From Desulfatitalea sp. (GTDB lineage: Bacteria; Desulfobacterota; Desulfobacteria; Desulfobacterales; Desulfosarcinaceae), in the NCBI GenBank assembly GCA_013041835.1, contig JABDRH010000551.1:1-10617 (forward strand): DNA of 10,617 bases, read 5' to 3'. A program made the translations under genes and the position numbers. Positions 1-7,102 of this stretch are shown here, piece after piece (the stretch's first letter is position 1; each line of letters opens with the position of its first letter). The notes below the pieces were generated by a model. It was not told where the DNA came from and did not search any database. It saw only the letters and a program-made list of their open reading frames with translations.

Positions 1-1773
1 GCCACCCTGCTGCCCCGGCAGCGTGTCGACCCGCCGATTATCGGTACCTTCCATTCCGTTTGCCGGATGTGGCTCGGCGAGCGACAGGGTGCACCGGTGG
101 CCATTGCCGACGACGAATGCCGTGCGGACATCATGGCCGACGCCCTGGCGCTGACCACGGTTTCGGCGGGAAAAAAACCCAGTGTGCAAACGGCGGTAGA
201 CGTTGTGGTGCAAGCCAAACAAATGCTCCTTGGGCCCGACGACGATATTGGCCCGGCAGCCGAAGGGCAGGATCCAACCCTGTTGGCCTGTATATACGAA
301 AGCTACCAGCATCTTCTGGCTTGCCAGCAACTGATGGATTTCGAAGATCTAATTCTCAACACCGTACGTACTCTGAAAGGGGACCGTGAGTGGCGCAAAG
401 CGCTTGCTGAGCGTTTCAGCCATCTTTTTGTGGACGAATTTCAGGATATCAATATAGGCCAGTATCGTCTGCTGCGCCTGCTGGCACCGGGACCGGCCGC
501 CGAACTGTGCGTGATCGGTGATCCGGATCAAGCCATCTATGGCTTCCGCGGGTCGGATGTGCGTTTTTTCAGCCGCTTCAGCAAAGATTATCCCGGTGCA
601 CGCACAGTCCAATTGAGACAAAACTACCGCTCCACCGAAACCATTCTCACCGCCGCCCAGCAGGTCATGCAGCACCATCGCATCGTGTTGGACGACGCGC
701 CGCCACTGCTTGTTTATACCTCGACCCAGGGGCCGGCTACCGTGGATATCCTATCATCGCCATCGGAACGGGCCGAAGCCGTAGCCATCGGCCGCACCAT
801 CGAACAGATGGTGGGCGGTACCGGATTTCACGCCCTGGATTTTGACAAAGTGGACGGTAGCGACGCGTCCCATGCCCATGGTTTCAGGGACTTTGCCGTG
901 CTCTTTCGCACCGCCGAACAAGGACGTTTGCTGTCTGAAACCCTGCGCGCCGCCGGTATTCCATGCCAGTGGGCCGACCGGCAAACCTTCCGGTCCGCCG
1001 AGGGCGTGCGTCCGCTGCTGGCCCTGCTTCGGCTGTTGGCCGATCAGGGCGGCTATGCCGATCTGAATCAGGTGAGCCACCTGAAAGCCCCGGGCATCAG
1101 CCGAGAGACCCTTGCCCGCTTCAAACAGTGGGCCTATCAGAAACAGCTTCCGCTTGTTCAAGCCATGAACATGGCTATGCGGCTGCCCATCACCGATCTT
1201 GGCACGAGACGCCAAAAGCGCCTGGCGGATCTGGTGCGCTTTATCGAATCACTGAAAACGGCCTGCGCCGGCCTGACGTTGGCCGAAACCATTGATCGCT
1301 GCATCGCCCACACCACCCTGATCAACCGCATCGGAGAGGAGCAGGCCGCGTGGTTTAAGGCCCAGGCCGACGGCCGGCCCAATGATATAGGGGCTTTTGT
1401 GGCCGCTCAGGTCATGCAAAGCGACACTGACGTTTACCGGGCTCAAGTGGAGCAAGTGGCCCTGATGACCCTGCACGCCGCCAAGGGGTTGGAATTCGAA
1501 GTGGTTTTTGTGGCCGGTTGCGAAGAAGGATTGATCCCCCATGCAACATATGGTTCGCGCCCATCGGACCCGGACGAGGAGCGCCGCCTCTTTTACGTGG
1601 CCATGACACGCGCCCGGCAGCATCTGTTTCTGTGTTGGGCCGGTCGGCGGCGCATGCACGGCAAGACCCAAGCGCGTCGACACAGTCGCTATATCCAGTC
1701 CATCGACGATGGGTTGGTTCGCAAGGTGGCCCTATCCGGTAAACCAGTCCACCGGCAATTGCCCCTCTTTTAG
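1..1773 (+). CDS. UvrD/Rep-family superfamily 1 DNA helicase, 5'-truncated by window edge
   Basis: This is an ATP-dependent 3'-5' DNA helicase of the UvrD/PcrA/Rep type, acting in the cytoplasm on DNA repair or replication intermediates. The frame is open from base 1, so the start and the Walker A motif lie upstream; 590 codons are visible. The SF1A motifs appear in order: motif Ib GTFHS at 43-57, the Walker B-like DEFQD at 433-447, motif III GDPDQAIYGFRG from 517, motif IV LRQNYRST at 613-636, motif V TLHAAKGLEF at 1468-1497, and motif VI EERRLFYVAMTRAR at 1576-1617. The protein ends about 50 residues after motif VI, without the long C-terminal tail of classical UvrD. All catalytic motifs in view are intact. 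A HEAT-repeat gene follows 75 bases downstream on the same strand. Helicase family assignment is firm; the exact subfamily is not, because the N-terminus is missing. Confidence 0.94.
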   Translation, partial: ATLLPRQRVDPPIIGTFHSVCRMWLGERQGAPVAIADDECRADIMADALALTTVSAGKKPSVQTAVDVVVQAKQMLLGPDDDIGPAAEGQDPTLLACIYESYQHLLACQQLMDFEDLILNTVRTLKGDREWRKALAERFSHLFVDEFQDINIGQYRLLRLLAPGPAAELCVIGDPDQAIYGFRGSDVRFFSRFSKDYPGARTVQLRQNYRSTETILTAAQQVMQHHRIVLDDAPPLLVYTSTQGPATVDILSSPSERAEAVAIGRTIEQMVGGTGFHALDFDKVDGSDASHAHGFRDFAVLFRTAEQGRLLSETLRAAGIPCQWADRQTFRSAEGVRPLLALLRLLADQGGYADLNQVSHLKAPGISRETLARFKQWAYQKQLPLVQAMNMAMRLPITDLGTRRQKRLADLVRFIESLKTACAGLTLAETIDRCIAHTTLINRIGEEQAAWFKAQADGRPNDIGAFVAAQVMQSDTDVYRAQVEQVALMTLHAAKGLEFEVVFVAGCEEGLIPHATYGSRPSDPDEERRLFYVAMTRARQHLFLCWAGRRRMHGKTQARRHSRYIQSIDDGLVRKVALSGKPVHRQLPLF

Positions 1774-1848
1774 CTGGACAAGCCTTCCCATATCGTGGCA
1801 CTATCCCGCGGCAAAACCAACGGCCCACTGTGACTGCGTGAAATCATT

Positions 1849-2745
1849 ATGAGCAACAACGTTATTCCATTCAATGCCAACGAACGCCTGCTAATAAGGG
1901 CACGCGCATACCTGACCGCCCTGGACCGCCTCTTGGCGGATGGCGAGGAGGCCGTGGATGTGCTGATCAATGCTCTGCCGTATGCCGAAGACGACCTTAA
2001 ACTCAAGATCGTTCTCATGTTGGGCACCCTGCCGTTTCGCCAGGTGGTCTGGGCTCTTTACCAGACCATGGTTGACGCCGACCAGCACGACACCATTCGC
2101 CACGCCGCGGCAATTCAACTCAGCCAGGTGGCCGGCCAGACCTGGGTAAACGATACTTTGGTGGAGAGCCTGGTGGCCGATCTGGGTCATCCCGACCCGG
2201 TGCTGCGTGCCAACGCGGCCTTTGCCCTGGGGTGGGAAGGCAATCAGCGCGCCGTATTGCCCCTTGTGGATGCGCTGCGCGACAATGATCCGGAAGTGCA
2301 ACAGGCAGCCGTCAGCGCCCTAACCAATATTCGCGATGACCGCCTCTTCGATGATTTGGCCGACCGGCTGCTGCGCGGCGCCAAAGAGCAGCAGCGTAGC
2401 ATTATATACCACATGGGTGTCTTTACCACCCGCCGCGAGGATGCGGTTCGGATCTGCAAACGCTTTCTGAGTCACAAGGACCCTGATTTAAGATACGATG
2501 CCCTGGTGGTGCTGGATGCCGTCAGCGATGGCGAGCATCCCTTGCATCTTTACATGGCCTGCCTGCGCGATGAGGATCAACGCGTGCGCGAGCAAGCCCT
2601 GCAGTTTATTTCCAATGCCGACGAGATTCGCCTGGAAAAAATGGTTCCCCACCTGCATCCGCTGCTTACCGACCACTCCGCCAAAATCCGCCAGGCTGCG
2701 ACGCGTCTACTCAACACGATCCGCAACGGCCCGGTGGCTGTTTGA
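1849..2745 (+). CDS. HEAT-repeat protein
   Basis: This is a 298-residue alpha-solenoid protein, probably a cytoplasmic protein-interaction scaffold; no catalytic motif is visible and no specific function can be named. HEAT-like helical pairs run through most of it. The clearest are at about residues 104-131 (pattern HPDPVLRANAAFALG), 135-163 (DNDPEVQQAAVSALTNI), 200-224 (HKDPDLRYDALVVLDAV), 232-258 (DEDQRVREQALQFI) and 265-292 (HSAKIRQAATRLLN). Each has the D-x-x-[VL]-R-x-x-A-[AL] core of the HEAT_2 type. There is no signal peptide or membrane segment. The ATG at 1849 is chosen as the first good start, although no strong Shine-Dalgarno precedes it. It sits 75 bases after the helicase gene and may be co-transcribed with it. 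It is convergent with mobA, and the 67-base gap between them contains no obvious terminator hairpin. Confidence 0.85.
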   Translation: MSNNVIPFNANERLLIRARAYLTALDRLLADGEEAVDVLINALPYAEDDLKLKIVLMLGTLPFRQVVWALYQTMVDADQHDTIRHAAAIQLSQVAGQTWVNDTLVESLVADLGHPDPVLRANAAFALGWEGNQRAVLPLVDALRDNDPEVQQAAVSALTNIRDDRLFDDLADRLLRGAKEQQRSIIYHMGVFTTRREDAVRICKRFLSHKDPDLRYDALVVLDAVSDGEHPLHLYMACLRDEDQRVREQALQFISNADEIRLEKMVPHLHPLLTDHSAKIRQAATRLLNTIRNGPVAV

Positions 2746-2812
2746 AAAAATGCACCTAAGGGCTCGCGGAAAAATAACTTCAGCATTTTGATATTCTATT
2801 AAGACGTTCAAT

Positions 2813-3436
2813 TCATTGTCCTTTCGCGGGATCGGCTGCCGAAAGGCGCTCAAACTCTTCCGGTGTATTGGCATTGAGGAATGAGTACAGGCCGGGGTCG
2901 GCTTGGCGAATCTGCTGTTCGGATAAGGTTTTCACGCTCACTTGGGAAAAGAAGCCGGTGATTTTGTAAGCGCCGCGGGTGAGGTTGGCCGTGATGGCGG
3001 GCAGGCAGGTTTTGGCATAAACCGCACAAAGGGGTTCATAATAGCCGCCGATAACCGGGATGACCACATCGCTGTGGGGCGTGACGCTGTCCAGCAACAG
3101 TTGAACCAGGGCCGGCTGCAGGAAAGGGGCGTCGCACGGCACCACCAGCGCATGCTGCGCTTCGGCCTGGGCCAGGCCGGCGTGGATGCCGGTCAGGGAT
3201 GTACGTTCCTGAAAAATGTCGGCCACCACTCGAAACGGTCGCCCGGTGAACAGTTCGGGCCGGCGCGTGACCAGTAAAATCTCCGAAAAATACGGGTTCA
3301 GAACTTGGGCGAGCCGGTCGAGCACGGCACGGCCGGCCACTTCGATGAAAGCCTTGTGACGGCCGGCCATGCGTTGGTTGCGGCCGCCGGCCAGGATGAC
3401 GGCACAACAAGAACGGGCGTTTGAGGATACCCTCAT
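2813..3436 (-). CDS. mobA: Molybdenum cofactor guanylyltransferase MobA
   Basis: MobA transfers GMP from GTP to molybdopterin-bound molybdenum, giving the MGD form of the cofactor used by DMSO-reductase-family enzymes; it is cytoplasmic. The 207-residue length fits the family. The N-terminal nucleotide-binding signature LAGG (15-18) is followed by QRM (21-23) and K28, the family's LAGGxSxRMGxxK pattern with a substituted middle. The metal-binding aspartate lies in VVPCDAPFL (D102). The C-terminal YSFLNANTPEEFERL matches the family's FxNxNTPEDL ending. The start ATG (3434-3436) overlaps the moaA stop (3433-3435) by the usual TGA/ATG arrangement, which indicates translational coupling. The fused or adjacent moaA-mobA layout supports a role in Mo/W-enzyme maturation in an anaerobe. 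Confidence 0.94.
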   Translation of the reverse strand: MRVSSNARSCCAVILAGGRNQRMAGRHKAFIEVAGRAVLDRLAQVLNPYFSEILLVTRRPELFTGRPFRVVADIFQERTSLTGIHAGLAQAEAQHALVVPCDAPFLQPALVQLLLDSVTPHSDVVIPVIGGYYEPLCAVYAKTCLPAITANLTRGAYKITGFFSQVSVKTLSEQQIRQADPGLYSFLNANTPEEFERLSAADPAKGQ

Positions 3437-4452
3437 CCGCCGATACCGGCCATTTTGCTCCGCAGACGGCGGTTTTCATTGAACCGCAGCCGATGGCCCC
3501 CTTGTTTGCGGGCAGTCGTTTCGGCAAAGAGCGCCGCGATGTCGTCATCTGTGGCGCCTCGGCGCAGGGGCGTGATCAGGTCCACCTGGTCATCGGAGAG
3601 CAGGCAGGGGCGCAGGTGGCCGTCGGCGGTGAGGCGTATCCGGTTACAGCGGCTGCAGAAATGCGCACTCATGGAGCCGATCAGACCGATCTCACCGGCC
3701 GCGCCAGCCAGGCGAAAGCGCTGGGCCGGTCCGTCGGACGGCTGGTGATCGATGGGCAGCAGTTCTCCCAATTCGGCCACCCGCATTTGAATCTCGTCGA
3801 CGGCCATGAAATTCGGCTGTCCTTGCCGCGGATCGATGCCGATGGGCATGTATTCGATGAAACGCACGTGAAAAGGATATTGCCGCGTCAATAACGCCAG
3901 GGGTTTGATCTGGTCGTCATTGACGCCTCGCATCACCACCGTGTTGATCTTTACCGGGGCCATGCCGGCGGCCTGTGCCGATGTGATGCCTTGCCAGGCG
4001 TCCTCCCAGAGATCTCTTCCGGTGATGCGGCCGAAGGCGTGGGTGTCCAGGGTATCAAGGCTGATATTGATGCGGCCCAACCCGGCCCGGGCCAAGGGCT
4101 GGGCCATGCCGGCCAGCAGGGTGCCGTTGGTCGTCAGGGCAATGTCGTCGAGCCCGGGGATGCGGCAGATGTTCGCCACCAAATCCACGATTCCCCGGCG
4201 GCAAAGGGGTTCGCCACCGGTCAAGCGCACCTTGTCGATGCCCAAGCCGGCGCCGATGCTGACCACGCGGTGAAGCTCCTCCAGGGTCAAAATGGCATGC
4301 TTGGGCAGCCAACGGGTTTCACCGGTCATGCAGTAGCGGCATCGCAGGTTGCACCGGTCGGTGACGGAGACACGCAGATAGCTGACGGTGCGATGGAACT
4401 GGTCCGTCAGGTGAGGGGGTGCATGAAACGGTTGTGCGGGCGTGAAAGTCAT
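3433..4452 (-). CDS. moaA: GTP 3',8-cyclase MoaA (radical SAM)
   Basis: MoaA performs the first step of molybdopterin synthesis, the S-adenosylmethionine-dependent radical rearrangement of GTP to 3',8-cyclo-7,8-dihydro-GTP. The 339-residue protein carries both iron-sulfur sites of the family. The N-terminal radical SAM cysteines are C34, C38 and C41 in TDRCNLRCRYC, and the C-terminal cluster cysteines are C266, C269 and C283 in HFCSRCNRIRLTADGHLRPC. LTGGEPL (77-83) is the SAM-contacting GGEP motif. The protein ends in Gly-Gly, the conserved tail that inserts into the active site. I chose the ATG at 4452 because AAGAG lies six bases upstream; a TTG at 4470 would add six residues but has no visible ribosome site. 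It is the first gene of a moaA-mobA operon. Confidence 0.96.
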   Translation of the reverse strand: MTFTPAQPFHAPPHLTDQFHRTVSYLRVSVTDRCNLRCRYCMTGETRWLPKHAILTLEELHRVVSIGAGLGIDKVRLTGGEPLCRRGIVDLVANICRIPGLDDIALTTNGTLLAGMAQPLARAGLGRINISLDTLDTHAFGRITGRDLWEDAWQGITSAQAAGMAPVKINTVVMRGVNDDQIKPLALLTRQYPFHVRFIEYMPIGIDPRQGQPNFMAVDEIQMRVAELGELLPIDHQPSDGPAQRFRLAGAAGEIGLIGSMSAHFCSRCNRIRLTADGHLRPCLLSDDQVDLITPLRRGATDDDIAALFAETTARKQGGHRLRFNENRRLRSKMAGIGG

Positions 4453-4511
4453 TTCAGGCTCTTGGCGCAAGCCGTGTTAGCGCTCATTTCGGCATCGTGG
4501 TCAGTATTGGT

Positions 4512-4540
4512 TAATATAAACCACTTTTTATGCCACGCAA
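4512..4540 (-). promoter_or_regulatory. Putative sigma70-type promoter of moaA-mobA
   Basis: Read on the minus strand, TTGCGT (4535-4540) and TATATT (4513-4518) are separated by 16 bases. The -10 box matches five of six consensus positions and the -35 box three of six. The -10 box lies inside the small palindrome TGGTT/AACCA (4508-4512 and 4519-4523), which could be an operator. A start of transcription near 4505 would leave a leader of about 55 bases before the moaA ATG. The assignment rests on sequence match alone. Confidence 0.3.
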
Positions 4541-4554
4541 TGGTGCCGCGATCA

Positions 4555-4586
4555 ATCGAATCTTTCTGTTTACCGCGATTCTCGAT
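4555..4586. repeat. Imperfect inverted repeat in the moaA upstream region
   Basis: ATCGAATC (4555-4562) can pair with GATTCTCGAT (4577-4586) with a two-base bulge, leaving a loop of 14 bases. It lies between the end of the C10 peptidase gene and the putative moaA promoter. There is no adjoining T-run on either strand, so a Rho-independent terminator is not supported. It could be a weak structure or a protein site. The stretch from 4453 to 4642 otherwise holds no gene that I can support. Confidence 0.25.
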
Positions 4587-4642
4587 GAAGCGAGCCGGTT
4601 GCGGTGGGTCGGAAAGGCGGACGGATCCCCCCATGTTCCCGG

Positions 4643-6256
4643 TCAATTCAACAGCGTGATAAAACACCCGCCCCCCCCGCCCGAATCCGGAGGTGACGGC
4701 AAGGGGGACGGCAAGACGGTATCCACGTTGCGCACGGTAATGGTGCATTCATCATAGCCCACGCTGTCGTTGGCATCCACCGCTCTAAGGCGAAAGACCA
4801 AGCTGGTATCGGCCGACACGCTGGGAGCGGTAAAACCGGTTGTAGCCGAGGTTTCGTTGCCGATCGTCACCATGGGGCCACTGACCTGTTGCCACTGATA
4901 GGTGGTAACCACAGAAGTTGCAGACGTTGCCTGGCCTGACAGCACGGCGGAAGTTCGTTCATAGATGCTCTGAGGGTCACCGGCTTCCACGACGGGCGGC
5001 AAGCCCGTATCGGGTTCAATGCCCGTGACCATGTACTGCTGTGCCGAACTCCAGGTATAGCCGACGATGGAAAAGTCGTCGCTGATGTCATAGTAGCCGT
5101 CGTAATTGGCCGACCAACCGAAGTTGATATGCACCATGCGCGTGATGTCGTCCTGGTATCCGTCCACCACCACCTCGTGTCCCGAGTCTTGCGTGGTGAA
5201 GATGGAAAAGATCACCGGTCGTGGTTGGCTGACATTCAGCTCGTTTCGAATCAGGTCGAACCATTGTTCCGGCGTGTAGTTGGCGCGGTCGTGAAAATCC
5301 ATGCGCTTGTAACGGAAAAAAATATCCAGCACCTGGTCGGCCCAGGCGGTGCTGGCGGTATCTTGACAACCGAAATCTGAATCGGAAGCCACGGCCAGAT
5401 GATACATCAACAGAGCCACCGCTTGCTTTTCAGCCGCATTGGACGCGGCTGTGAGCTGATCGGGCATATCATCCCACGCATAGGTCGTCTCAAAATCAGC
5501 GGATAGGGTCTGGCCGTTCCATACGTAAGCATGGCTGCCCACGCCTGTGGGGGGCCATTGCCAGTAGTTCAGCACCTGGGCCCAGGCCGTGGCCACACAA
5601 CCGGTAAGGGTGTGGCCGGCGACGCAGTTGTCGTCGGGCGTCATCAAGTTGTAGGGCGTGTCCTGGTCCCAAGCGGTGGTAAGCAGTGGACCGACGACAG
5701 CGGCGCGCTGCATCGATGGCCGCGCGGCAGCGGCTGATTTCAATGCACCGTCCGATGGGTCGGTCAAAACGGCCCAGGCCCGGGCGATGCGACCTTCGGC
5801 AGCCACCGGCTGAACTGTCCGGGCGGAGAGCCGGACGCGTGTCAGGGCATGAATCTTGCCGCTCAATTCGGGCACGATCCAGGAGGCAATGGACCTAGTA
5901 TCATCGGAAAACGCCGATTCTAGAGCGGCCCGTGTGGAATAAAGCTGTACCGGGCTGAGTTGATCGTCCAGGGCAACCGTGACATGGCCGCTGGGGTCGA
6001 TTTCAAAATTGTAGCCCACATTAACGCCGTCAAACCGGATCACTCGGCCGTTTTTCACCACCGGTGTGGTGCATTGATTCCAATGGCCGAAAAGCGCCAG
6101 GTGGCGGCGCAGGGTATTTGTCGCCACCGTCCGGGCAGTGGCCTGATCCACCGGCGCACTCCATCCGAGCATGACCGTGCCGCAGAGCAACCCCACCGCC
6201 AGCACGACGGCCTTCCAGGGATTTCTAGCGTGAAGGGAATTGAATCTGGTCCGCAT
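4643..6256 (-). CDS. Secreted C10 family (streptopain-type) cysteine peptidase with PKD-like domain and CFI-type C-terminus
   Basis: This is a secreted papain-fold endopeptidase, 537 residues long. Residues 1-34 form a signal peptide (basic start, hydrophobic 16-31, likely cleavage after GWSA). Residues 35-185 fit a streptopain pro-region, the inhibitory propeptide of this family. The catalytic domain (about 190-415) holds the nucleophile C220 in LTGCVATAWAQVLNYW, H360 in SGHEVVVDGY and W381 in HINFGWS, all placed as in SpeB. Residues 420-510 resemble a PKD-like/Ig domain (AGDPQS, YQWQQVSGP, FRLRAVDANDS). A Pro/Ser linker leads to SGGGGGCFITLLN (525-537), like the glycine-rich CFI C-terminal motifs common in deltaproteobacterial exported proteins. 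The ATG overlaps the upstream OB-fold-like gene by 32 bases, so the two are probably co-expressed. The peptidase call is firm. Substrate and the role of the C-terminus are unknown. Confidence 0.93.
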   Translation of the reverse strand: MRTRFNSLHARNPWKAVVLAVGLLCGTVMLGWSAPVDQATARTVATNTLRRHLALFGHWNQCTTPVVKNGRVIRFDGVNVGYNFEIDPSGHVTVALDDQLSPVQLYSTRAALESAFSDDTRSIASWIVPELSGKIHALTRVRLSARTVQPVAAEGRIARAWAVLTDPSDGALKSAAAARPSMQRAAVVGPLLTTAWDQDTPYNLMTPDDNCVAGHTLTGCVATAWAQVLNYWQWPPTGVGSHAYVWNGQTLSADFETTYAWDDMPDQLTAASNAAEKQAVALLMYHLAVASDSDFGCQDTASTAWADQVLDIFFRYKRMDFHDRANYTPEQWFDLIRNELNVSQPRPVIFSIFTTQDSGHEVVVDGYQDDITRMVHINFGWSANYDGYYDISDDFSIVGYTWSSAQQYMVTGIEPDTGLPPVVEAGDPQSIYERTSAVLSGQATSATSVVTTYQWQQVSGPMVTIGNETSATTGFTAPSVSADTSLVFRLRAVDANDSVGYDECTITVRNVDTVLPSPLPSPPDSGGGGGCFITLLN

Positions 6257-6713
6257 GAAGGATCATCACCTTGACACCCATCCGGCAATCGCCGGACACG
6301 GGCATGGAAAAGGCCGCCAACTGACCGCGGACGATCACCCGGTCCGTGGTGCGATGCGCCAGTTTGTCGAAAATTGGGTCATTGTCCGGGCCGGTAGGCC
6401 ACACCTCCAGCAACGCGCCCTGCTCACCCACCAGCAAGAACTTTTCGTACGGCAGGCGCGGGTGCCGTTTCCGGTCATAGCGGTTGTCGGGATCAAGCCG
6501 CCCCTGCACGGTGACGGTTTCACCTTGCCAGGCGGCCGGTGCGCCACACTTCAGGGGCAGACCGCAGTGCGCGTGCAGTGCGTTTATGCTAAGCGGTTTG
6601 TCCAGGCCGGCCGGCCGGGTGCCCATTCCCAGCGTGGACAGTGTCAGCACCATCACGATGATCAGGGCCGATGTCCGAAATAAAGGATTCAGGTATGCTT
6701 CAGGGCGTGACAC
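6225..6713 (-). CDS. Small exported protein with OB-fold-like domain
   Basis: The function is not recognised. The 162-residue product begins with a short polar stretch and a hydrophobic segment (about 12-30) that reads as a signal peptide or single membrane anchor. The mature part has a paired-cysteine segment HCGLPLKCG (C50, C56) and a third cysteine, C133. It then shows alternating beta-type segments, including ETVTVQGRL (65-73), EKFLLVGEQGALLEVWP (90-106) and DRVIVRGQLAAF (124-135), that suggest a small OB-fold-like barrel. I chose the GTG at 6713 because GGAGG lies six bases upstream and the signal peptide follows directly. The frame runs open to 6872, but that extension is Arg-rich and out of keeping with an exported protein. 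It overlaps the start of the C10 peptidase gene by 32 bases, which suggests joint expression and possibly a partner, chaperone or inhibitor role; the latter is speculation. Confidence 0.62.
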   Translation of the reverse strand: MSRPEAYLNPLFRTSALIIVMVLTLSTLGMGTRPAGLDKPLSINALHAHCGLPLKCGAPAAWQGETVTVQGRLDPDNRYDRKRHPRLPYEKFLLVGEQGALLEVWPTGPDNDPIFDKLAHRTTDRVIVRGQLAAFSMPVSGDCRMGVKVMILHADQIQFPSR

Positions 6714-6812
6714 CGGGAGCCTCCGTAACAGATGGATCGCTTGGCCCCGGTAAGCGCCCGATCGGGGATGCCGGGCGGCGGCTCGGGACCGATCGCCGCG
6801 TATTGGGGGAAC

Positions 6813-6835
6813 GGGGCGGCTGCCGCAGCCGCCCC
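6813..6835. repeat. Perfect GC-rich inverted repeat
   Basis: GGGGCGGCTG (6813-6822) and CAGCCGCCCC (6826-6835) form a perfect 10-base-pair stem with a CCG loop. No T-run follows on either strand, so it is not a classical intrinsic terminator. It lies about 100 bases upstream of the minus-strand OB-fold-like gene, at the edge of the GC-rich sequence. Confidence 0.7.
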
Positions 6836-6848
6836 GCCGGCTAAAGGA

Positions 6849-6869
6849 AGATATATTGGAACTATATCT
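6849..6869. repeat. AT-rich inverted repeat
   Basis: AGATATA (6849-6855) and TATATCT (6863-6869) are exact reverse complements around a seven-base loop TTGGAAC. A second short pair, AGGCT/AGCCT (6873-6877 and 6887-6891), follows at once. The two could be parts of one folded RNA or a protein-binding site; neither can be shown from sequence alone. Confidence 0.5.
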
Positions 6870-7041
6870 CAAAGGCTCCCCCGCGAAGCCTCTAAATCTG
6901 AATATCGGATGAAGGCGGAAAAACTTTAGCAGGGTTCACCTTTTTCGACACATGGCCAAAGCCTGTCCCCCCGGAATACTGTTCCGAAGAAAGAAGTCTT
7001 GGATAATATTCGGAAATAGTATATCATCGGGACCGATTTGA

Positions 7042-7059
7042 CGCCAATGTATGTTGGCG
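7042..7059. repeat. Inverted repeat upstream of the pseudo-ATPase/radical SAM gene
   Basis: CGCCAA (7042-7047) and TTGGCG (7054-7059) are exact reverse complements around TGTATG. It sits 44 bases before the proposed start codon and just upstream of a TTGACA at 7063-7068 that has no matching -10 box. Its position fits an operator or a leader hairpin for the two-gene module. Confidence 0.45.
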
Positions 7060-7102
7060 CCTTTGACATCACGTTTTCCTTGTGTTTTGGAGTTTACTCA
7101 AT

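Larger units (their letters stand above)
6714..7102. other. Non-coding divergent intergenic region with inverted repeats and composition shift
   Basis: No supportable gene lies here. The left part (to about 6840) is GC-rich like the genes before it; from about 6841 the sequence is clearly more AT-rich, as in the following module. Five short inverted repeats occur in succession between 6813 and 7059. A weak plus-strand promoter-like pair, TTGGAT (6999-7004) and TATATC (7020-7025) with 15-base spacing, could serve the downstream gene, but it is a poor match. A Shine-Dalgarno for the minus-strand gene (GGAGG) lies at its left end, and TTTGGAG for the plus-strand gene at its right end. Confidence 0.6.

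Noticed and set aside
1790..1815. Sigma54 promoter before the HEAT-repeat gene (TGGCAC...)
   Set aside because: The -12 element is CGC rather than TTGC and the GG-to-GC spacing is one base short.
3991..4659. 222-codon open frame antisense to moaA
   Set aside because: It is a GC-driven shadow of moaA; the moaA frame has all catalytic motifs and this one shows no recognisable domain.
6714..6872. Upstream extension of the OB-fold-like gene to 6872
   Set aside because: The extra residues are Arg/Ser/Pro-rich and would bury the signal peptide, and they are read through the GC-rich hairpin. The GTG at 6713 has a strong GGAGG at proper distance.
6841..6960. Cyclic-di-GMP (GEMM) riboswitch, suggested by CAAAGGCT and TAGCAGGGTTCACC
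   Set aside because: The conserved GGGACGCAAAGCC block and the proper stem order are missing on both strands.
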